Below are positions 8,441-16,397 of a stretch of 64,000 nucleotides of DNA, piece by piece. The stretch is from assembly GCA_900546345.1 (NCBI GenBank), contig URCI01000003.1:73382-137381 (forward strand), in the 5' to 3' direction. The translations under genes were made by a program, and so were the position numbers. The notes under the pieces were generated by a model that was not told where the DNA came from, did no database searches, and was given only the letters and a program-made list of their open reading frames with translations. Source of the DNA: an uncultured Prevotella sp. (lineage in GTDB: Bacteria; Bacteroidota; Bacteroidia; Bacteroidales; Bacteroidaceae). Numbering within the stretch: position 1 is the stretch's first letter; each line of letters opens with the position of its first letter.

Positions 8441-8506
8441 TCCGCCTTCCGCTCGCCCTGCCTTCCGCTCGGCCTGCCTTCCGCTCGTTCCGCCTTCCGC
8501 TCGCCC
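8441..8506 (+). repeat. Short tandem array of GCCTTCCGCTCG
   Basis: Four copies of GCCTTCCGCTCG begin near 8444, 8460, 8476 and 8492, joined by four-base connectors (CCCT, GCCT, TTCC). The array begins 20 bases after the proA stop and lies in the 155-bp gap before the transcarbamylase gene. No open frame of interest runs through it. Confidence 0.85.
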
Positions 8507-8541
8507 TTATATAATAGTAGACCACGTAAGTCGTTCGGTTT

Positions 8542-8560
8542 GCAGCGGCTGTGCCGCTGC
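8542..8560 (+). promoter_or_regulatory. GC-rich hairpin just upstream of the argF' start
   Basis: GCAGCGGC (8542-8549) and GCCGCTGC (8553-8560) form an eight-pair perfect stem with a three-base loop, ending 16 bases before the start codon at 8577. No T-run follows. Its position suggests an effect on translation initiation or mRNA stability; no ligand or protein partner can be inferred. Confidence 0.5.
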
Positions 8561-8576
8561 CACTAATCCCTAATTT

Positions 8577-9572
8577 ATGAAAACATTCTTCAACGTACAA
8601 GACATTGGCCCCTTGCAGGCAGCTCTGCAGGAGGCCGAAGAGGTGAAAGCCAACCGCTTTGCCTATCAGCAGTTGGGCAAGAACAAGACCTTGCTGATGA
8701 TTTTCTTTAATAACTCGCTGCGCACTCGTCTCTCCACTCAGAAGGCAGCAATGAATCTCGGCATGAACGTTATCGTGCTTGATGTCAATGCCGGAGCCTG
8801 GAAACTCGAGACCGAGCGCGGCGTCATCATGGACGGCGACAAGAGCGAGCATCTCCTGGAGGCCATCCCTGTGATGGGATGCTACTGCGACATCATCGCT
8901 GTGCGCTCCTTCGCAGGACTCAGCGACCGCGATTACGACTATGCCGAAACCATTGTCGGACAGTTCGTGAAGTACTCCGGACGCCCCGTTGTGGCCATGG
9001 AAACCGCCACGGTGCATCCTTTGCAGGCTTTTGCTGACTTGATCACCATTCATGAGAAGTGGTCAGAATTGAATGCCAATCCTGCTACCAAGCCGTCGCA
9101 CAAGCGTCCGAAGGTGGTGCTCACTTGGGCACCTCACTGCCGTGCGTTGCCTCAGGCTGTGCCTAACTCGTTTGCCCAATGGATGAACGCAGCCGATGTT
9201 GACTTTGTCGTCACGCAGCCCGAAGGCTACGAACTTGATCCAAAGTTCGTCGGTGACGCCCACGTGGAGTATGACCAGCGCAAGGCCTTGGAGGACGCTG
9301 ACTTTGTCTATGCTAAAAACTGGAGTTGCCCAGGCGTAAAGAATAAGGCGGAGTATGGTAAGATCCTGTCCAAGGACTCCAGTTGGACCATCGACACCGA
9401 GCACATGAGCTGGACCAATGACGGTTACTTCATGCACTGCCTGCCTGTGCGTCGTGGCCTCATCGTCACGGATGACGTCATTGAAAGCCCCCACAGCCTC
9501 GTCATCCCAGAGGCTGCAAACCGTGAGATTTCTGCTGAGGTGGTACTTAAAAGGGTACTGGAAACACTATAA
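8577..9572 (+). CDS. argF': N-succinyl/N-acetyl-L-ornithine transcarbamylase (ArgF'-type)
   Basis: Transfers the carbamoyl group from carbamoyl phosphate to N-acylated ornithine. The carbamoyl-phosphate loop is SLRTRLST (47-54); VMGCYCDIIAVRSF, WAPHCRALPQAVPNSFAQW and FMHCLPVRRGLIVTDDVIESP are characteristic of the Bacteroides fragilis succinylornithine enzyme rather than ordinary OTCase. At 331 residues it is the expected length. Residue 90, which is Pro in the B. fragilis succinyl enzyme and corresponds to Glu92 in the Xanthomonas acetyl enzyme, is Ser here (DGDKSEHLLEAIP). That residue controls acyl specificity, so the substrate is open. It is the last gene of the arg/pro block and is followed by a strong terminator. 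Confidence 0.9.
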   Translation: MKTFFNVQDIGPLQAALQEAEEVKANRFAYQQLGKNKTLLMIFFNNSLRTRLSTQKAAMNLGMNVIVLDVNAGAWKLETERGVIMDGDKSEHLLEAIPVMGCYCDIIAVRSFAGLSDRDYDYAETIVGQFVKYSGRPVVAMETATVHPLQAFADLITIHEKWSELNANPATKPSHKRPKVVLTWAPHCRALPQAVPNSFAQWMNAADVDFVVTQPEGYELDPKFVGDAHVEYDQRKALEDADFVYAKNWSCPGVKNKAEYGKILSKDSSWTIDTEHMSWTNDGYFMHCLPVRRGLIVTDDVIESPHSLVIPEAANREISAEVVLKRVLETL

Positions 9573-9584
9573 AAAGACTATGAC

Positions 9585-9618
9585 AAAATGGAAGTGTGAA
9601 AAATCGCACTTCCATTTT
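9585..9618 (+). terminator. Intrinsic terminator after argF'
   Basis: AAAATGGAAGTG (9585-9596) pairs with CACTTCCATTTT (9607-9618), a 12-pair perfect stem, followed by CTTTGTTTTTT. It closes the arg/pro cluster. Confidence 0.9.
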
Positions 9619-9802
9619 CTTTGTTTTTTAGCTTTAAAAAGTCTATTGAAATATAGAATCTTATAAATAGCTGGTACAATATAGTATCAAGGTCGGGCAA
9701 ATAAATATCATTGGTTTTTGTTGACTTTTACAATTAATTCACTTTGATAAAAAAGTATCAATAACTGCAAACATAATATTACGCATTTTTGTAGGAATGT
9801 CG

Positions 9803-9810
9803 TATCTTTG
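9803..9810 (+). promoter_or_regulatory. Putative promoter -7 box (TATCTTTG) for the first glycan locus
   Basis: TATCTTTG fits the Bacteroidota TAnnTTTG -7 box. No clear TTG lies 19-21 bases upstream, so support is partial. If used, the SusC transcript has a leader of about 240 bases (9817-10054) in which no gene or recognisable riboswitch was seen. The gap 9619-10054 is otherwise AT-rich and unremarkable. Confidence 0.45.
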
Positions 9811-10054
9811 CCAATGTTAATTGACGGACAGGCCAAACAAATACTAAAAACCACTTGGAAAGGCCACTATCGTCGACATACCTGAATAACAATCGAAGTT
9901 AAAATAATTAGAAAACCATCATCAATTATGCAAGAATCACCATGAGAAAGAACTTTCCTGTTGGCGGACAATAGGACTAAAAAGCGCTTGTAGTCAATAC
10001 TATTGCGCTCATCTACCCAATCATCATTAAAGAAAAACCTAGAACGAAGTAAGT

Positions 10055-13000
10055 ATGAATTTTAATCTTAACAAAACCATGCTGTTGATGGGAGCCTGCA
10101 CAGCTTTGGGACTTGCTTACAGTCCCAGCGTACATGCAGTCTCACCAAGCCTGATGGCGCAAGCTGTGCAGCAGGCAAAGAAAGTCACCGGACACATCGT
10201 TGATGCCGACGGTCCGGTCATTGGTGCCAGTGTCGTGGAGAAAGGCAATCCCAAAAACGGTGCTGTGACCGATCTCGACGGCAACTTCACGCTCAACGTC
10301 AAACCCGGAGCTACCCTCGTCGTCTCCTACATTGGCTACAAGACTCAGGAGGTCGCTGTCGGAAATAAGTCCGACTTCGCCATCACGCTGAAAACCGACG
10401 ATAAGACCCTTGACGATGTGGTCGTTGTCGGTTACGGTGTGCAGAAGAAGAAACTCGTCACCGGTGCCACCGTGGAGGTCAAGGGCGACGATATCCAAAA
10501 GATGAACACCACACAGGTTCTCGGTGCTTTGCAGAGCAAGACGCCGGGTGTGAACATCACCGCTGTCTCCGGCCAGCCGGGCGACGGCTTCAAGGTGGCT
10601 GTGCGTGGTGCCGGTACCAACAGTGATACCAAGCCTATCTATGTTATTGATGGAGTAGCTGGCGGCGACATCAATAACCTCAATCCTGCCGACATCGAAC
10701 GCATTGATGTGTTGAAGGACGCAGCATCTGCAGCCATCTATGGTGCCAACGGTGCTAATGGCGTGATCCTTATCACTACCAAGCAAGGTAAAGCTGGCAA
10801 GATTTCAGTCAGCTATGATGGCAACATCGGCTGGCAGAACATGTATCGCATCCCTAAACTCTTGAACGCTAGGCAGTACATGCAGGTGCAGGACATGGTA
10901 TCAATGAACAATGGCGGATCAGCTTATGACTGGTCAAAGTATATCGATGCAGACCTGCTGAAAGCTTATCAGGATGGTTCAAATTCTGGTACTGACTGGT
11001 TAGACATTCTGCGTAACAAGAATGCAATCACCACCAATCATGACATCAACATCACCGGTGGTTCCGACCGTAGCAGATTCTCTACAGGTGTTGGTTATCA
11101 GTATCAGGACGGTATCCTCGGCGGCGACTATGCAAAGTCCGATTTCCGTCGTTTCACCATCCGCTTGAACTCAGAGCATGTCCTCTACCGCAACGACAAA
11201 GGACAGGACGTGGTGAAGTTCGGCGAAAACCTCTACTTCCAGCATCGTGAGAAGCAAGGTATCCAGATTGGCAACCAGTACAGCAATGTGCTTTCCACCG
11301 CTCTGCGCGCCAACCCATGCGTGCCTGTCTATGACAAAGACGGCAATTACTTCGACTCCGATGACCTGAAGAATTCTGGTACCGAGGGTTGGATGAACTA
11401 TAACTCCTATACCCTCAACCCAATCTATCAGTTGGTCAACAGTCAGAGCGCCAACAATAAGAGCCGCAACTTCACGCTCAATGCTATCGGCTATATTGAA
11501 GTTCAGCCTATCAAGGGACTCACTTATCGTGGGCAGGTCAACTACAGTCAGAACTCTTACTCCTATCGTTACTTCCTACCTATCTACAGTGCTAACACTA
11601 CCAACAAGGATGGCTTCCGCACAACGGATGAGACCAACCAACAGATGGGTCTTGGCTGGACATGGAGTATGACCCACACGCTGAACTATAAGTTTGCTTT
11701 GAACAATCATCATTTCGATGCTCTTGTCGGTACCGAGTACTATCAGACACGTCCGGGTATGGGCGAGAGTCTGACAGGTATGGCCACCAACAGCATCTAT
11801 GGTGACTTCAAACATGGCTATCTCTCACTGACCAAAGACCGTAACGGTGGCGCTACTGTCACAGGTACTCCTTATACTGACGAGACTGCAAACTCCTATT
11901 TCGGCCGTGTCAACTACGACTACAACGAGACCTACATGTTCAGTGCCATCCTTCGCGCTGATGGTTCATCCCGTTTCGCCGACGGACACCGCTGGGGCTA
12001 CTTCCCCTCTTTCTCTGCTGGCTGGGTGATTACCAACGAGAAGTTCATGCAGCCCACCGCTTCCTGGCTCGACTTCCTCAAACTCCGTGCCGGCTGGGGC
12101 CAGAATGGTAACAAGAACATTGGTGATGCCTTTGGCTACCTGGCCACCTTCTCTTATGGCGACTATGGCAACTACTCATTCGGCAATACCAAGGAGAACT
12201 CCACGCAGGGTGCTTACCTGAGCCGTCTGTCCAACGAGAACCTGAAGTGGGAAACCTCTGAGCAGACCGACATCGGTCTCGACGCCCGCTTCCTTAATGG
12301 TCGCTTGGGCGCTACGATGGACTGGTACTACAAGAAGACCAAGGACCTGCTCGTACAGGTTCAGGTGCCGGGCACCTCTGGCTTCTCTACGCAGTGGCAG
12401 AATGCCGGTACCGTACGTAATACCGGTTTTGAGATTGCCCTGAACTGGAACGACAAGATTGGCCAGGACTTCAACTATGGCGTGAACTGGAACATGGCCT
12501 ACAACAGCAACAAGGTTACCAAGATCAACAATGCCAACCACTACAATGAGGGCGGTAATGACTTGCTTGCTCAGAACACAGGTATCATGGCTCGTATGGA
12601 GGAAGGCCATCCCATTGGCTACTTCTATGGCTATAAGACCGAGGGCGTGATGCAGAACGCAGCCGACATTCAGGCTTATCTCGACAAGAACTGTGGCGGC
12701 AGCGCTGCAAACTCTCTGCAGGGAACAGACATCAAACCGGGTGATCTGAAGTTTGTGGATGTCAATCACGATGGCAAGATCGATGCCAACGACAAGACTG
12801 AGCTTGGCGATCCTAACCCCGATGTGACCATGGGCTTTGGCTTCAACATTGGCTACAAGGGCTTCGACTTGAGTGCTACAGCATATGGTGCTTTCGGACA
12901 GCAAGTGATGCGCTCTTGGCGTAAGTTCACCGATGGTCAGTATGAGAACTATACCACAGAGGTATACAAGTATTGGCATGGTGAGGGCACTTCCAACAAA

Positions 13001-13318
13001 TATCCTCGCCTGGCTCCGGGCAACACAGGTCCAAACTGGCAACAAATCTCTGACATCTATTGCGAGAACGCCAGCTACCTGCGTTTGCAGAATCTCACCG
13101 TTGGCTATGACTTCAAGAGCATTTGGAAGAGCTGTCCGTTTGAGCAGTTGCGCCTCTACTTCACTGCTCAGAATCTGTTCACCATTACCGGTTACGATGG
13201 TATGGATCCTGAAAACGGTATGGCACTCAACAGCAGCGAGCCTTGGGTGACTGGTGTGGATGTCGGTAACTATCCTTCACCGCGTACATACCTGATTGGT
13301 GTCAACATTAAATTCTAA
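10055..13318 (+). CDS. SusC/RagA-family TonB-linked outer membrane transporter
   Basis: This 1087-residue protein has a signal peptide, a carboxypeptidase-regulatory-like domain (about 42-115: VTGHIVDADGPVIGASV, DLDGNFTL, VVSYIGYKTQEV), the DDVVVVGYG segment, a TonB plug domain (about 130-240, with VAVRGAGTNSDTKPIYVIDGV) and a 22-strand barrel ending in the typical aromatic-Phe terminus (GVNIKF). SusC proteins import oligosaccharides across the outer membrane, driven by TonB, with a SusD lid. The SusD partner starts 12 bases downstream. The locus also encodes a beta-mannosidase, so mannosides are a reasonable but unproven cargo. No dedicated regulator is next to it. Confidence 0.95.
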   Translation: MNFNLNKTMLLMGACTALGLAYSPSVHAVSPSLMAQAVQQAKKVTGHIVDADGPVIGASVVEKGNPKNGAVTDLDGNFTLNVKPGATLVVSYIGYKTQEVAVGNKSDFAITLKTDDKTLDDVVVVGYGVQKKKLVTGATVEVKGDDIQKMNTTQVLGALQSKTPGVNITAVSGQPGDGFKVAVRGAGTNSDTKPIYVIDGVAGGDINNLNPADIERIDVLKDAASAAIYGANGANGVILITTKQGKAGKISVSYDGNIGWQNMYRIPKLLNARQYMQVQDMVSMNNGGSAYDWSKYIDADLLKAYQDGSNSGTDWLDILRNKNAITTNHDINITGGSDRSRFSTGVGYQYQDGILGGDYAKSDFRRFTIRLNSEHVLYRNDKGQDVVKFGENLYFQHREKQGIQIGNQYSNVLSTALRANPCVPVYDKDGNYFDSDDLKNSGTEGWMNYNSYTLNPIYQLVNSQSANNKSRNFTLNAIGYIEVQPIKGLTYRGQVNYSQNSYSYRYFLPIYSANTTNKDGFRTTDETNQQMGLGWTWSMTHTLNYKFALNNHHFDALVGTEYYQTRPGMGESLTGMATNSIYGDFKHGYLSLTKDRNGGATVTGTPYTDETANSYFGRVNYDYNETYMFSAILRADGSSRFADGHRWGYFPSFSAGWVITNEKFMQPTASWLDFLKLRAGWGQNGNKNIGDAFGYLATFSYGDYGNYSFGNTKENSTQGAYLSRLSNENLKWETSEQTDIGLDARFLNGRLGATMDWYYKKTKDLLVQVQVPGTSGFSTQWQNAGTVRNTGFEIALNWNDKIGQDFNYGVNWNMAYNSNKVTKINNANHYNEGGNDLLAQNTGIMARMEEGHPIGYFYGYKTEGVMQNAADIQAYLDKNCGGSAANSLQGTDIKPGDLKFVDVNHDGKIDANDKTELGDPNPDVTMGFGFNIGYKGFDLSATAYGAFGQQVMRSWRKFTDGQYENYTTEVYKYWHGEGTSNKYPRLAPGNTGPNWQQISDIYCENASYLRLQNLTVGYDFKSIWKSCPFEQLRLYFTAQNLFTITGYDGMDPENGMALNSSEPWVTGVDVGNYPSPRTYLIGVNIKF

Positions 13319-13329
13319 AATCTGAAACA

Positions 13330-15090
13330 ATGAACAAGCTATTATATTTATTGTCAGCAGCCACGGTAAGTCTCACGCTGGCATCCTGCTCTTTGGATGC
13401 TGACGACATTACCGAAGCTACCACCGACAAGTTCCCTACAACGGAAGAGGACGCAACAGCCTCACTTGCCGGCGTATATAATAATCTCAACCAGGTGGCA
13501 GCCACACCACAGGAGTCATTCCTCTATGTTTCCATGCTGGCCAGTGACGACAACCTCGGTGGTGGTGGTACCAACGATAAGCTCATGCAGGCTGAGGACT
13601 TGCTCTGCAACTACAACCAGAACATGACCGAGCAGTTCTACAAGGACCGCTATCAGGGCATTTCCCGTGCCAACATCTTGATAGAGGCTCTGCCGAAGAT
13701 CACATCTCTGTCCGAGGAAGTGCGCAACACCGACCTCGGCGAGGCTCTCTTCCTTCGTGCGTTCTACCACTACGAGCTTGCCTCCATGTATGGCAATGTG
13801 CCTTTGATGACCGAGGCTACCGGTAAGGTAGTCAAGCAGGGTGACGTGAAGACCCTCTGGGGACAGATCCTTCAGGACTTTTACCAGGCCACACAGTTGC
13901 TGCCCGCAAAGCGCCGCTACGACGGACATGTGGACAAGTACGCTGCAGAAGGTATGCTGGCACGCGCCTGGTTGTTCTACACTGGTATGTACTGCAACGG
14001 CACAGAATTGAAGGATTTGGTCAGCACCACGTACAACCCTCTTACAGAAGTTGATCTTCCCGATGGCACCAAGCTGACGAAGAAGATGGTTTCTGACCTC
14101 ATCGATGACTGTGTCAACAAATCTGGCTACTCTCTTGTTTCTGACTATCGTAACCTCTGGGCCTATACCAACCGCTGTACAGTGGAAGACTATGACTACA
14201 CCAAAGGTAAGGGCTTGAAATGGGTAGAGAACGACCAGACTCAGGCAAACGACAGCAATCCGGAGTCTATGTTCGCCATCAAGTTCAACAAACTTGCTTC
14301 TTGGAGCACGACCATCGGCTATGCCAATGGTTACGCACTTCACTTCGGTATGCGTGGCGGCCAGGACTACGCTAATACGTTCCCCTTCGGCCAAGGCTGG
14401 GGTGCAGGTCCTGTAGCTCCCAATCTTGTAAAGGAGTGGAAAGCTGACGAGCCCAACGATATGCGTCTAGAAGCTTCTATCCAGGATGTCAACAAGCTGC
14501 CGGCTTACAAGAGAGGCGGTTGGGCTGACTTCGTTCAGGAGACCGACTATTACGAGAAGAAGATTTCTCCTATTTCTGCCAAGAACGGCAACAAGTATGT
14601 ATGCTGCTTCGAAGATCTGATGTATGGCGACAAGGGTGGACTCAGTGGCGGTTACGGCAATAACATGCAGCTCGACAACATCCACGACCTCGTGCTTCTG
14701 CGCTTCGCTGACGTGCTGCTCATGCAGAGCGAGTTGGAAGAGAACGTAAGTGGTATCAACAAAGTGCGTGCTCGTGCCGGACTGGCTCCTATTGCATCAT
14801 ACTCTCTCAAAGCTCTTCAAAACGAACGTCGCCATGAGCTCGCTTTCGAAGGTGTACGTTGGAATGACATCCGTCGCTGGCATATCGCCGCTCAGGCTTT
14901 GGAGGCACAGACCAACCAGCCTGTCTACTATTGCGGCAAGGAGGGAAAGAACACAGCTCACAATGGTGGCTATGCAGCCCGCTACAATGCTACAGCCGGA
15001 TTCTTCAAGATGCCTGAGAACCAGATTTCCTTGGGTAGCGTAGAACAAAACCCAGGCTGGGACAACAGTTCCGAATACCAGGGCTGGTAA
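13330..15090 (+). CDS. SusD/RagB-family surface glycan-binding lipoprotein
   Basis: 586 residues with a lipoprotein signal ending LTLASC (lipidated C20). The N-terminal tetratricopeptide-like half (ARAWLFYTGMY, EALFLRAFYHYELASMYGNVPL) and the C-terminal signature NKVRARAGL ... NERRHELAFEGVRWNDIRRW are typical of RagB/SusD. It caps the SusC pore and binds glycan at the cell surface. It lies between its SusC partner and a second surface lipoprotein, the usual order of a polysaccharide-utilisation locus. Confidence 0.95.
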   Translation: MNKLLYLLSAATVSLTLASCSLDADDITEATTDKFPTTEEDATASLAGVYNNLNQVAATPQESFLYVSMLASDDNLGGGGTNDKLMQAEDLLCNYNQNMTEQFYKDRYQGISRANILIEALPKITSLSEEVRNTDLGEALFLRAFYHYELASMYGNVPLMTEATGKVVKQGDVKTLWGQILQDFYQATQLLPAKRRYDGHVDKYAAEGMLARAWLFYTGMYCNGTELKDLVSTTYNPLTEVDLPDGTKLTKKMVSDLIDDCVNKSGYSLVSDYRNLWAYTNRCTVEDYDYTKGKGLKWVENDQTQANDSNPESMFAIKFNKLASWSTTIGYANGYALHFGMRGGQDYANTFPFGQGWGAGPVAPNLVKEWKADEPNDMRLEASIQDVNKLPAYKRGGWADFVQETDYYEKKISPISAKNGNKYVCCFEDLMYGDKGGLSGGYGNNMQLDNIHDLVLLRFADVLLMQSELEENVSGINKVRARAGLAPIASYSLKALQNERRHELAFEGVRWNDIRRWHIAAQALEAQTNQPVYYCGKEGKNTAHNGGYAARYNATAGFFKMPENQISLGSVEQNPGWDNSSEYQGW

Positions 15091-15121
15091 AAGCTTTGTT
15101 TCACTTTAAAAGAACATTGAC

Positions 15122-16297
15122 ATGAAAAAGATATTTTTTGCAATGCCTCTGCTGGCCTTGGCATTAGCTTCCTGCGATCCTTCTGATATTGAAGGTGGAT
15201 CTGAGTGGAGAGATGTCGCCGCTGACCAGCTGAAGGTAAGTGCCACACCCGTTCAAGTGGACGGAAAAAACTCCAACCAGATACACGTGGTCTGCAACTC
15301 ACCAACCAATGTGGCATGGCAGGCAGACCAGCTGATTGAGAACACTACGAACACTGTTTCTGCTGATGCTACCATCTACTTCACCAAGTTGGGGCAGAAC
15401 ACAGTGAAGTGTCTGACAACCAACGATGGCGGTACTCCCGAGGAGAAAGACCTCACCGTGCAGGTGGATACCATCACCTACCTCACCGATGATCTGAAGA
15501 ATCGTCTTTGCGTCGGTCAGACCGGTGGCCCCGATCACTTTGGCGTAGGCTTCAACAAAGCGCTCATCAAGGTCGAGCAGGACAAGGACGACCAAGGACG
15601 ACTGGGCAACAAGCTGAACATTGTCAGCAATGTCAACCCTGTGCTCTGCACCTTCAAGTGGGGCACCACGACGCTCGACAAGAACATTGGCTCTCTGACT
15701 GTCTATGATATTGACAAGCCACTGAAGCTTTCTGTTGACATCATGGACGCTGCAGGCAACAAGAAGACCATCGATCTCGGTGAGTACACAGCTCAGACGT
15801 ATACCGAGGCTCCGGCAGAGATTAAGCTGATCACCGGTTGCGATCCGAAAGACCCGGCAACAGCCAACGCTACAAAGACATGGGTGCTTGCCGCCGGCAA
15901 CAATTGGGGTAACGGTTCAAGTACAGATGCTGCCGGAAGCTGGTGGATGACCGACATCACAGGCCAAGGTGGTTCCTACGGTGAGATGACCTTCTCTTGG
16001 AAAGACGGTACGCTGACCACGGTCATCACCGACGAGTCCAACGAGCGCGGCGACAAGAGCGGAACGGGCACCTTCAAGCTCGACTTCTCGGCCCGCAATG
16101 CCAGCACGAACGTCATCTGTAACCTTATCACAAGCGGTGCCGGAAACATTGTATTCCCGTACATCATCAATGAGAATTTCAAGGAAGGCCACAGCTTCGA
16201 GATTACGAAGGTCACAGACGAAGACCTTTATATCCGTGCCCAGCATACAACGCCAAGTGGCGAGGGTACCTTCTGGCACTTCGTTGTTAAGAAATAG
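15122..16297 (+). CDS. Surface lipoprotein, probable glycan-binding SusE/F-position protein
   Basis: 391 residues with lipobox ALASC (C18) followed by DPSDIEGGS, a probable surface-export signal. No catalytic motif is recognised. The N-terminal ~220 residues look like two Ig/PKD-type beta domains (KVSATPVQVDG, NTVSADATIYF, ALIKVEQDKDDQG); the C-terminal half (KTWVLAAGNNWGNGSS, GTGTFKLDF, FWHFVVKK) resembles the ligand-binding module of proteins in the SusE/F position. Its place right after SusD, 31 bases away, argues for a surface glycan-binding protein in the same operon. The target glycan cannot be read from sequence. Confidence 0.75.
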   Translation: MKKIFFAMPLLALALASCDPSDIEGGSEWRDVAADQLKVSATPVQVDGKNSNQIHVVCNSPTNVAWQADQLIENTTNTVSADATIYFTKLGQNTVKCLTTNDGGTPEEKDLTVQVDTITYLTDDLKNRLCVGQTGGPDHFGVGFNKALIKVEQDKDDQGRLGNKLNIVSNVNPVLCTFKWGTTTLDKNIGSLTVYDIDKPLKLSVDIMDAAGNKKTIDLGEYTAQTYTEAPAEIKLITGCDPKDPATANATKTWVLAAGNNWGNGSSTDAAGSWWMTDITGQGGSYGEMTFSWKDGTLTTVITDESNERGDKSGTGTFKLDFSARNASTNVICNLITSGAGNIVFPYIINENFKEGHSFEITKVTDEDLYIRAQHTTPSGEGTFWHFVVKK

Positions 16298-16324
16298 TTT
16301 TCTTTAATAAGCATTTTCAAGCAT

Positions 16325-16358
16325 GCGCCATGAGTCTGTTCTGGCAGACTCTTGGCGC
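16325..16358 (+). terminator. Hairpin after the SusC/D/lipoprotein operon
   Basis: GCGCCATGAGTCTG (16325-16338) pairs with CAGACTCTTGGCGC (16345-16358) with one mismatch, followed by a T-rich run. It probably ends or attenuates the SusC-SusD-lipoprotein transcript, and it shows that the in-frame ATG at 16323 is not the start of the next gene. Confidence 0.75.
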
Positions 16359-16397
16359 TGCTTTCTTCATTTATCATTTGTATCAACTACCTTTTTT

